From the NCBI GenBank assembly GCA_013215105.1, contig JABSPL010000019.1, forward strand, positions 1 to 33,161: 33,161 nucleotides of DNA. The letters run 5' to 3'. A model generated the notes under the pieces. It had not been told where the DNA came from and ran no database searches. It was given only the letters and a program-made list of their open reading frames with translations. This document shows, in pieces, positions 6,450 through 13,509 of this stretch. A program made the translations under genes and the position numbers. Within the stretch, counting starts at the first letter, position 1. Every line of letters starts with the position of its first letter. This DNA is from Flavobacteriaceae bacterium (GTDB lineage: Bacteria > Bacteroidota > Bacteroidia > Flavobacteriales > Flavobacteriaceae).

Positions 6450-7739
6450 TTAGTATATCGTATCTAAGCTCCAAGCTTCGAGATAATCTTTTATAGTTTT
6501 TATAAACATCCCTCCCAAAGCTCCATTTACAACCCTGTGGTCATAAGAGTGAGAAAGGAACATTTTGTGCCTTATACCTATAAAATCGCCATCGGGAGTT
6601 TCTATAACCGAAGGAGTTTTACGTATAGCCCCTATAGCTAGTATCGCAACTTGCGGTTGGTTAATAATAGGAGTACCTATCACACTACCAAACGAACCTA
6701 TATTAGTAACCGTATAAGTACCTCCTTGTATATCGTCAGGGCTTAGTTTATTAGCTCTTGACTTGTTAGCCAGACCATTTACTTGCTTAGCCATACCTAC
6801 CAAACTAAGTTGATCTGCATTTTTGATAACAGGAACTATCAGATTTCCGTCTGGTAAAGCTGCTGCCATACCAAGGTTAACATTCTTTTTCTGTATTATA
6901 TTATCTCCATCCAAAGATACATTGATAAGCGGGTGTACTTTTATAGCGTGAGCTACAGCTTGCATAAATATAGGAGTAAAAGTCAGTTTTTCACCTTCTC
7001 TTTTTAAGAAATCGTTCTTTACTCTGTTTCTCCACGTTACTATATTAGTAACATCTACTTCTATAAATGACTGTACATGAGGAGAAGTTTGCAAAGAGTT
7101 AATCATATGCTTAGCTACTAATTTACCCATACGACTCATCTGAGTTATCGTATCCTCACCCGAACTCATTAAGTTAGCCGATGTTTTAACAGGATTAGCT
7201 ATTTTGGTAGGAGTAACTGCTTTTACTACTTTTACAGGCTTAACGCTAACGTTATCTCTAGTTTTAAGGTACAAAAGCATATCTTCTTTGGTTAACCTTC
7301 CTGCAGCACCTGTAGAGTCGATACTATCCAATTCTTTTTGTCCAATACCTTCTTTAGTAGCCATATTCTTCACCAAAGGAGAATAAAAACGACCTCCTTC
7401 TGAAACTATTTTAGTTGTAATGCTAGCTTCATTTATTTGAGTTTCTAGTTCTTTTACAACCTCTTTAACTTCTGTTTTCACAGTAGTTTCTCCTTCACCT
7501 TCTATTTCTATAATAGCTATTACATCTCCAACAGCCACTACAGCGTCTTTGTCATGAAGTATTTCTATTAACTTTCCTTCTACCTCACTTGGTATTTCAG
7601 AATCAACCTTATCGGTAGCTACTTCTACTATTATATCGTCTATTTCTATACTCTCACCTATTTCTTTTGCCCAAGAGATGATTGTTGCCTCAGCAACGCT
7701 TTCTCCCATCTTAGGTAATGTTAATTCGTATCTTGCCAT
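6450..7739 (-). CDS. 2-oxo acid dehydrogenase E2 subunit (dihydrolipoamide acyltransferase)
   Basis: E2 core of a 2-oxoacid dehydrogenase complex, transferring acyl groups from lipoyl-lysine to CoA. I choose the start at 7739 (MARYELTLPKMGES), not the in-frame ATG at 7784, because homologues start at this lipoyl domain and the extra 15 residues are unrelated. Domains over 429 residues: lipoyl domain 1-80 with lipoyl Lys44 in EVATDKVDSE, an acidic linker, a peripheral-subunit-binding domain at about 117-160 (FYSPLVKNMATKEG), and the catalytic domain from about 195 to 425. The active-site motif is SYDHRVVNGALGG with His401; the usual Asp is Asn405, a variant also known in bacterial E2p. A single lipoyl domain and an isolated gene leave the substrate open (branched-chain 2-oxoacids or pyruvate). 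No E1 or E3 gene is next to it. Confidence 0.9.
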   Translation of the reverse strand: MARYELTLPKMGESVAEATIISWAKEIGESIEIDDIIVEVATDKVDSEIPSEVEGKLIEILHDKDAVVAVGDVIAIIEIEGEGETTVKTEVKEVVKELETQINEASITTKIVSEGGRFYSPLVKNMATKEGIGQKELDSIDSTGAAGRLTKEDMLLYLKTRDNVSVKPVKVVKAVTPTKIANPVKTSANLMSSGEDTITQMSRMGKLVAKHMINSLQTSPHVQSFIEVDVTNIVTWRNRVKNDFLKREGEKLTFTPIFMQAVAHAIKVHPLINVSLDGDNIIQKKNVNLGMAAALPDGNLIVPVIKNADQLSLVGMAKQVNGLANKSRANKLSPDDIQGGTYTVTNIGSFGSVIGTPIINQPQVAILAIGAIRKTPSVIETPDGDFIGIRHKMFLSHSYDHRVVNGALGGMFIKTIKDYLEAWSLDTIY

Positions 7740-7924
7740 AGTTGTAAAAAATTTATGCTTAGCGAAATTAATGAAAAAAAACAATTATTTACACAAAACT
7801 CAATGTTTTTATATTTAAAAATTACATTATTCTATTACATATTCACTTACCGACACCTACTTTATCGATTTATTTGACAAAACAAAGCTATAAAACACTA
7901 TTTAGATTACACAAAACGCAAGAA

Positions 7925-8866
7925 TTACATCTTAATAATAGGGCTAAGTATATTCAAATCTTCAAAAGTAATAGCTCCTTTGATAACCGATTTAAGATGT
8001 TTTTCTAATACTTCTACCAATTGCATTTTTAGTTGCTCTTTGTTATAAATAAGGCTTATTTCTCTTGCAGGTATTGGTTTAGTAAATTCTTTCAGTAAAA
8101 GTTTGTCCTTTTCACTAAGAGTGAGAGTTTGTAAATACGGGAGTAAAGTCATACCTAACCCCTGTTTACTTAGCTCTATCAAGGTCTCAAAACTACCACT
8201 TTCCAACCTAAAATTCCTATTAGTATTACTTTTAGACATTTTACACAGGTTAAGTATATTATCTTTAAAACAATGTCCATCTTCTAATAATAATAAGTCA
8301 TTAATATCAAGATCATTTACATTTATATTATCACGAGACGACAATCTATGGCTTTCGGGTATTAACCCCATAAAAGGCTCTTTATAAATAGGTCTTTCGG
8401 TTATATTATCTTCTTCTAAGGGAGTCGCCGCTAAGGCTATATCTATATGTCCTTTATTTAAACTTTCTATTATCTCTGAAGTATTCATTTCTAAAACTAT
8501 AAGTCTTATTTTAGGATGTTTTTTATTAAAAGATTTCAAAAACATAGGTAACAAAGTAGGCATAACAGTGGGTATTATACCTATTTTCAGATCTCCTTCG
8601 GCTGTGTTTTTTTCCCTCTGAACTACATCGTAAAGTCTATTACTTTCAGACACTATAACTCTTGCTTGCTCCAATACTTTCGAACCTATATCTGTTATTC
8701 TTATAGGTTTTTTGGTTCTGTCAAACACTATAACCCCTAACTCTTCTTCTAATTTTTGAACTTGCATACTCAAGGTAGGCTGCGACACAAAACTATGATT
8801 AGAAGCCAGAGTAAAGTTTCGGTGTTCAGCCACCGATAGTATATATTTTAATTGAGTAATAGTCAT
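7925..8866 (-). CDS. oxyR: OxyR, LysR-type hydrogen peroxide sensor
   Basis: LysR-type transcription factor that switches on peroxide defence when two cysteines form a disulfide. I take the ATG at 8866 (MTITQLKYILSVAEH); an ATG 33 bases upstream would add a non-homologous tail. This gives 313 residues, with the winged helix-turn-helix at about 1-60 (FTLASNHSFVSQPTLSMQV as recognition region) and the effector domain from 90. The redox pair sits in LLLLEDGHCFKDNILNLC, giving Cys199 and Cys208, the same numbers as in Escherichia coli OxyR. The segment GSFETLIELSKQGLGMTLLP is also typical of OxyR. A TATATTTG box and a cluster of ATAG/CTAT motifs lie just upstream, consistent with self-regulation. 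No catalase or Dps gene is next to it. Confidence 0.92.
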   Translation of the reverse strand: MTITQLKYILSVAEHRNFTLASNHSFVSQPTLSMQVQKLEEELGVIVFDRTKKPIRITDIGSKVLEQARVIVSESNRLYDVVQREKNTAEGDLKIGIIPTVMPTLLPMFLKSFNKKHPKIRLIVLEMNTSEIIESLNKGHIDIALAATPLEEDNITERPIYKEPFMGLIPESHRLSSRDNINVNDLDINDLLLLEDGHCFKDNILNLCKMSKSNTNRNFRLESGSFETLIELSKQGLGMTLLPYLQTLTLSEKDKLLLKEFTKPIPAREISLIYNKEQLKMQLVEVLEKHLKSVIKGAITFEDLNILSPIIKM

Positions 8867-8896
8867 ATATTTGTTTTTTTTAAGTCTTATAAAAAA

Positions 8897-8904
8897 CAAA
8901 TATA
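8897..8904 (-). promoter_or_regulatory. Flavobacterial -7 element of oxyR
   Basis: On the - strand the octamer is TATATTTG, an exact TAnnTTTG match, ending 30 bases before the chosen oxyR start. No clear TTG -33 element was found at the normal distance. Confidence 0.45.
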
Positions 8905-8908
8905 CTCA

Positions 8909-8957
8909 ATAGAAACGATAGTTTCATAGGTAACTATATCTATATTATCGCCAATAG
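8909..8957. promoter_or_regulatory. ATAG/CTAT cluster upstream of oxyR, possible OxyR site
   Basis: ATAG occurs at 8909, 8918, 8926 and 8954 and CTAT at 8934 and 8940. Escherichia coli OxyR contacts four ATAG-like elements about ten bases apart; the spacing here is 6-14 bases, so the fit is only approximate. The cluster lies immediately upstream of the -7 box, where an autoregulatory site would be expected. AT-rich background makes chance occurrence possible. Confidence 0.3.
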
Positions 8958-9170
8958 ATTCTTCTCACATATACAGTAAAGTTATATCCATCTCAAAACA
9001 CTCTAATATACATAAAAACAATAACTATCAATAAAGCCTCTTATTTTTTAATTAATGATAATAAGATAACTAAGCCTACTTACCTTATTTTTTACACCTA
9101 TATATGAAATCGTAAAAAACTAATTCTAAAAAACAAAATAAGCTTATTTATACCGGATATTTTATAGCCA
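8958..9170. other. Intergenic DNA without recognisable gene
   Basis: Rest of the 369-base gap between oxyR and the hydrolase C-terminal part. It is very AT-rich, holds short repeats of no clear pattern and no open frame of note. I see no RNA gene. Confidence 0.3.
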
Positions 9171-9202
9171 TACACCTTAAAATCAAGATGTTTTAAGGTG
9201 TA
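9171..9202 (-). terminator. Hairpin after the split hydrolase gene
   Basis: Perfect 12-bp stem (TACACCTTAAAA against TTTTAAGGTGTA) with an eight-base loop, 34 bases past the stop. No strong T-run follows on the - strand, so it is either a weak terminator or an mRNA 3'-end stabiliser. Confidence 0.5.
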
Positions 9203-9235
9203 CACTTTACTATATAAACAATAATTTAATAAAAT

Positions 9236-9622
9236 TTAATCACCTAGATACATATTAGTTTTTACATCTCTTTCTCTTTTCAATTTATTATTTGCTCTCT
9301 CTATATTCTTAAAAAACATATCTTTTTCGGGGATATTATTGGGTATTTTATAATAAGCTTTTTTGTAATATTTTAGTGCTTTCAGATAATCACCACCTTT
9401 TTCGTAATACAATCCTCTATAATAAAGCCCATATATTTTCTTTGGATGTTCTTTTTCGTACAATTCGGCTAAAGCTATTAAACTATCTCCGTTATTCTTA
9501 TCTATCACTATACCTTCTATCAATACCATATCTTGGTCTCTAATAGGAACTTCTTCATCATATATCCCTTCTATTTCTTCATATTTTTTAATAAGATATT
9601 CTAAAGCGTCATCAGGGCTCAA
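9236..9622 (-). CDS. C-terminal (TPR-like) half of the frameshifted hydrolase
   Basis: The 128-residue frame has only a TTG as possible start, and its reading frame stays open further upstream (ISYIEYKNVVSV) to the point where the preceding gene stops. It is best seen as the lost tail of that gene. The sequence SPDDALEYLIKKYEEIEGIYDE followed by a tetratricopeptide-like pair of helices (YYRGLYYEKGGDYLKALKYY, KKAYYKIP) matches the C-terminal part of flavobacterial alpha/beta-hydrolase-fold proteins, in which an SPVEYL-type segment leads into a short TPR. If the frame break is real this part is probably not made or made poorly. If it is a sequencing error, the two parts form one protein of about 397 residues (9236-10431). 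Confidence 0.6.
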   Translation of the reverse strand: MSPDDALEYLIKKYEEIEGIYDEEVPIRDQDMVLIEGIVIDKNNGDSLIALAELYEKEHPKKIYGLYYRGLYYEKGGDYLKALKYYKKAYYKIPNNIPEKDMFFKNIERANNKLKRERDVKTNMYLGD

Positions 9623-9654
9623 TACCGAAACAACATTTTTATATTCTATATAAC

Positions 9655-10431
9655 TTATAGGTGAGTAATCTTGTAAATATAGGATATAGAGTTAGACAAA
9701 CCGTTTATAAGAGACCTTATCTTAGTTATTTCTCTTCCTTCTTTATATGATTTAAACCTGAAATTAGGTAATTCACTGTCTATAAAATTATATTTTTCTT
9801 CGGTTTTTTTCAATGTTTTTTTTTCCTCGTCGTTTTCAAAACCTGCTGAATACATATATATAAAATAATTTGTTTCTTTTTTTATATAAAACTTATCATC
9901 TATCTGCCTAGCAAACCTATTATTCCAACTCGTGTTTATACATACATAACTATTAAAATAATCATTATCATCAAATAATATATAATTAATGAAATTAGCA
10001 TCTTTACCAGTGGCTATTATAGTTTTAAATCCCGAAACCCTAAAGTTTTTTTCCATATACCCTAATACTTCATGAACTACATAATCATAATATTTCTTTC
10101 CATACTCCGTCAAAACACCACTATCATCTATCAAATCCATCAAATACGAATCTATATTCAATCCTACAGTTATATTTTCAGGTATAAGATTATTATCTTC
10201 ATACAGACTGACTATACCAGTATAAACATTGAATAAATACTTCGAATTCAGCAATACTGTTAAAGCATATTTCCTTTTATCATTCCCTTCTTCATTATAT
10301 GATTTTGGTAACTTTATATCTACAATTGTGCTTTTAGAAAATTTTTTAGAAAATATCGTGTTTTTGTTCTGACTGTAAACAACACTGCTGATCAATAAAA
10401 GGATCAAAATTATATTTTTATGTAAAATCAT
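9655..10431 (-). CDS. Alpha/beta-hydrolase-fold protein, N-terminal part (frameshifted)
   Basis: The protein starts with a Sec signal peptide (MILHKNIILILLLISSVVYS/QN) and continues as a putative-esterase fold: KFSKSTIVDIKLPKSYNEE and KYALTVLLNSKYLF are the first strands, and HEVLGYMEKNFRVSGFKTI precedes the position of the nucleophile elbow. There the usual G-H-S-x-G is absent (ATGKDANFINYILF), as in related flavobacterial proteins with GHDLTANF, so hydrolase activity is doubtful. The frame ends after 258 residues at a TAA close to 9655; a one-base shift (one A apparently missing in CACCTATAAG near 9660) restores a frame leading directly into the TPR-like part at 9236-9622. It follows the OmpA-family gene by 65 bases and has a TAATTTTG box at 10480-10487. 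Confidence 0.65.
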   Translation of the reverse strand: MILHKNIILILLLISSVVYSQNKNTIFSKKFSKSTIVDIKLPKSYNEEGNDKRKYALTVLLNSKYLFNVYTGIVSLYEDNNLIPENITVGLNIDSYLMDLIDDSGVLTEYGKKYYDYVVHEVLGYMEKNFRVSGFKTIIATGKDANFINYILFDDNDYFNSYVCINTSWNNRFARQIDDKFYIKKETNYFIYMYSAGFENDEEKKTLKKTEEKYNFIDSELPNFRFKSYKEGREITKIRSLINGLSNSISYIYKITHL

Positions 10432-10479
10432 AATAAATTAGTTTCTTTAAGTATTTGCGAAAATACGAATTTTTAAATA

Positions 10480-10487
10480 CAAAATTA
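10480..10487 (-). promoter_or_regulatory. Possible -7 element before the hydrolase gene
   Basis: TAATTTTG on the - strand, an exact TAnnTTTG match, 48 bases before the hydrolase start and just after the OmpA-family stop codon. No TTG at -33 was seen. Confidence 0.3.
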
Positions 10488-10496
10488 ATTAAAACA

Positions 10497-12593
10497 TCAC
10501 TCTATACTTATAATCAAAAACTCACATCTACGGTTTAACTCATGTTGCTCTTCAGTACACTCCTTCCCTTTTATACATTTCTCTACTGGTTCATTTTCAC
10601 CACAACCTGTTGCAATAACCCTATTTACTTCTATCCCTGTATCTGCCAAGTGTAGCCTCATCTGTTCAGCTCTTGACTGAGACAGATCTAAGTTGTATTT
10701 TTTACGTCCTCTTGTGTCTGTGTGTGTCTTTATTTCTATAATCATCTTAGGATATTTTTTCATCAAAGAAACAACAGACTTAAGTTTCTCTTTAGTATCA
10801 AAACGAACATAACTCATTCCGTAGTCAAAATAAATATTTTTAACATCAATAGATATCTTCCCCTCTATATTATTAATATATTTTTCTTCTTTTATTACAC
10901 TTTTAATACGCATTTCTTTCCTTTTTATTTTCAAGCTCAAATCTTGTTTTACCTTTTCCTCAGCTTTAGCTATCCTAATTTTCTCACGTTCTTTCTCTTT
11001 TTTATTACTAGCTACCTCCTTATCATATTCAGCTATTTGCCTATCGTAAACAGAATATATATACATAGAAGCATCATGTATATATCCTCTTGATAAATCT
11101 GTTTTTACAAATATCTCACTGCTTTCATACATGTTTTTACTAGCCGTTATAGTATATGTCTTTTCACATAGAACCTCTAGTTTAAACCTTCCTTCTATAT
11201 CTGTAGATAAAATATGAAAATCTCCTTTTTCGTCAAACACTATATTCAAATCTACATTTTCTAACGGAAGACTAGTCGTTTTATCGATTATTACCCCTTC
11301 TATATATTGCTTACAGTCTTCTATTATAAGCTCTTTTATCTCTTTAAAACTATAAATATCATCACCTCCTCTACCCGAAGGTCTGTTAGATGAGAAAAAG
11401 CCTTTTTTTGTAGATGACTCTATATTAAACGCAAAATCATCAAAAGCACTATTAATAGGTAAGCCTATATTTTTGGGATCAGAATAATCATTTTCTAATA
11501 TTTCAGACATATACACATCCATAGAACCGAACCCTAAATGACCATTAGAAGAAAAATATATATTATTATCACCTGAAATAAAAGGAAATTGCTCCTTTTG
11601 AGAAGTATTAACTTTACTCCCCAAATTCTTAGGTTTACTGTATTTATTGTCACCCAAAACCTCTACACTATACAAATCATAACCTCCTATTCCTCCAGGC
11701 ATGTCTGAACTAAAATACAATGTTTTACCATCAGGACTCAGAGCTGGATGCATTATCGAATATTTTTTATTATTGAAAGGCAATTCTTTTACATCTCTCC
11801 ATTTATCTCCTTCAAATACTGCTTTATAAATCTTAAGATGATATATTTTATTGGCATCTTTTTTACTACTAGTCCTGGTAAAATACATTATCTTTCTATC
11901 TTTGCTATAAGTAGTTATTGCTTCATGATTAGATGAATTTATTTTTTTAGAAAGCGGTAAAATAGACGGTAATATATTTTGCAAACTATCTATACTTACC
12001 ACAAACAAATCAAGATACCTTTGATTGTTCCATTTATATTGTTTTCGGAACAAGCCTTTTTTATTACTTTTAGGTGCCGAAAACACGAGTATACTATCGA
12101 TCATTATTGCCCCAAATTCCGATTCAGATGTATTTATATTTAAAGATTCTATTTCAAATCTATTACCTATTGCTCTTATATTTCTTAATTCTTTTTGCTT
12201 ATCTTTAAACCTTGACAAGAAATCGTTTTGTTTCGATTTTTTTAAATATTTCTCAAAGAATATTTCTGATCTATCTATTTTATTTATAGCCTTCAGAGAG
12301 TGATAATATTTGAAATAATAATCCGAAGAAACACTATCAGGAAAGCGACTTATCATATTTCCATACCATTTGGAAGCTTTCATCATTCTATTATTATAAT
12401 AATAACTATCACCCGTTTTTCTTATAATATCATAATTATCTATATTTTGACTAATTAATGATTCCAATAAAGGTATTGCTTTATAATAATAAGCTTTCTT
12501 AAAGTAATTATTAGCTTTTTTAAGCTCCGATTTCTGAGTCCAGGCAATAGACCAAGAGAACATTATAATTATTAAGATGATTTTCTTTTTCAT
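10497..12593 (-). CDS. OmpA-family outer-membrane protein with TPR and PD40 repeats (T9SS/gliding-associated)
   Basis: A 698-residue periplasm-facing protein with a signal peptide ending near TQ20. Domains in order: tetratricopeptide-like helices about 22-140; PD40/WD40-like propeller blades about 160-415 (HPALSPDGKTLYFSSDMPGG, and YDLYSVEV/MDVYMSEI blade ends); a carboxypeptidase-regulatory-like beta sandwich about 430-500; a charged coiled-coil linker about 520-570; and an OmpA peptidoglycan-binding domain about 585-697, with Asp626 in THTDTRG and Arg641 in SQSRAEQ contacting diaminopimelate. This domain order is typical of proteins encoded with PorP/SprF and type B T9SS cargo, and resembles PorE. 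It likely anchors the surface complex to the cell wall. It begins 10 bases after the PorP/SprF stop and is the last gene of that operon. Confidence 0.9.
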   Translation of the reverse strand: MKKKIILIIIMFSWSIAWTQKSELKKANNYFKKAYYYKAIPLLESLISQNIDNYDIIRKTGDSYYYNNRMMKASKWYGNMISRFPDSVSSDYYFKYYHSLKAINKIDRSEIFFEKYLKKSKQNDFLSRFKDKQKELRNIRAIGNRFEIESLNINTSESEFGAIMIDSILVFSAPKSNKKGLFRKQYKWNNQRYLDLFVVSIDSLQNILPSILPLSKKINSSNHEAITTYSKDRKIMYFTRTSSKKDANKIYHLKIYKAVFEGDKWRDVKELPFNNKKYSIMHPALSPDGKTLYFSSDMPGGIGGYDLYSVEVLGDNKYSKPKNLGSKVNTSQKEQFPFISGDNNIYFSSNGHLGFGSMDVYMSEILENDYSDPKNIGLPINSAFDDFAFNIESSTKKGFFSSNRPSGRGGDDIYSFKEIKELIIEDCKQYIEGVIIDKTTSLPLENVDLNIVFDEKGDFHILSTDIEGRFKLEVLCEKTYTITASKNMYESSEIFVKTDLSRGYIHDASMYIYSVYDRQIAEYDKEVASNKKEKEREKIRIAKAEEKVKQDLSLKIKRKEMRIKSVIKEEKYINNIEGKISIDVKNIYFDYGMSYVRFDTKEKLKSVVSLMKKYPKMIIEIKTHTDTRGRKKYNLDLSQSRAEQMRLHLADTGIEVNRVIATGCGENEPVEKCIKGKECTEEQHELNRRCEFLIISIE

Positions 12594-12603
12594 GCTTTTT
12601 TAG

Positions 12604-13509
12604 TTAAAAATACCTAGGAGATTTATCATATCCTTTGGAAAGATTAAAAATATCTAAATTATATAGAACGAAAAACTCATGTGAACCACTATTAAAAGAA
12701 CCTAAATCTGAAACGGTATAGTCATATGAATACCCTATTTTCATGTTTTTCAAAACCTCCACACAACCTATTAGACTAATAGAGTCTTTAAATCTGTACG
12801 ATATTCCTGCTTCGATTGTTTCCATAAACAATACGTTTATAGAAGAATCTAAAACAAACGAATTATCGAACGCTCCTTTCAACATAAAAGAAGGTTTTAT
12901 TTTTACTATATTAGCTATATCAAACACATATCCTGAATTGGTAAAGTAATATAATTTATCCTGATTATTAACAATACTAGGAACCGATAACCCGTAGTAA
13001 AAATTATTAATAACATAAAAAGCACCAACTCCTACACTCGTAGATGATTTGTTATTATAATTACTAAAAGCAGGGTCAGTATTTATATCTCCTGAAGCCA
13101 GTAACACCTCTCCAAAATTAACAGAAACAGTAGATATACCAATCTTTATCCCAAGAGAGAGTTTGCTCTTTTTTGATAATTTTAAAGAATAAGCATAATC
13201 TCCAGAAATTTTCTTAATATAAGTACTACCTATTTTATCACCTAGATAAGACAATCCTATAGTTGTAACTTCGCTTATAGGAGTTCTTGCAAAAAAAGTA
13301 TTCGTTTTGGGACTACCTTCTATATTACTCCATTGCGATCTATATATACCTCCCATATTTACAACTCCTATATTATGACTAGTATAAGCAGGGTTTATAG
13401 CTCCCATATTGTACATATACGAGGTATATTGAACATCTTGTTGAGCTGTTAAGACAAAAGGAACCACAAATAATATTAATATACGAATCATATTCATTCT
13501 AATTATCAT
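12604..13509 (-). CDS. PorP/SprF-family type IX secretion membrane protein
   Basis: A roughly 300-residue outer-membrane beta-barrel of the PorP/SprF family. Visible signatures are a signal peptide (ILILFVVPFVLTA/QQ), QDVQYTSYMYNMGAINPAYTS directly after cleavage, GGIYRSQWSNIEGSP, and the alternating-residue strands ending in a short C-terminal segment. PorP/SprF proteins hold or deliver a specific type B cargo on the cell surface and are encoded next to it; here the cargo gene is directly upstream and its stop overlaps this start (ATGA), so translation is probably coupled. ATGs at 13497 and 13491 are alternative starts that would still leave a signal peptide. Confidence 0.92.
   Translation of the reverse strand: MIIRMNMIRILILFVVPFVLTAQQDVQYTSYMYNMGAINPAYTSHNIGVVNMGGIYRSQWSNIEGSPKTNTFFARTPISEVTTIGLSYLGDKIGSTYIKKISGDYAYSLKLSKKSKLSLGIKIGISTVSVNFGEVLLASGDINTDPAFSNYNNKSSTSVGVGAFYVINNFYYGLSVPSIVNNQDKLYYFTNSGYVFDIANIVKIKPSFMLKGAFDNSFVLDSSINVLFMETIEAGISYRFKDSISLIGCVEVLKNMKIGYSYDYTVSDLGSFNSGSHEFFVLYNLDIFNLSKGYDKSPRYF

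Noticed and set aside
10722-12303. Plus-strand hydrophobic-looking frames opposite the OmpA-family gene
   Set aside because: The hydrophobicity results from the complement of Lys/Glu/Asn-rich AT-biased codons; the - strand protein has clear domains along its full length.
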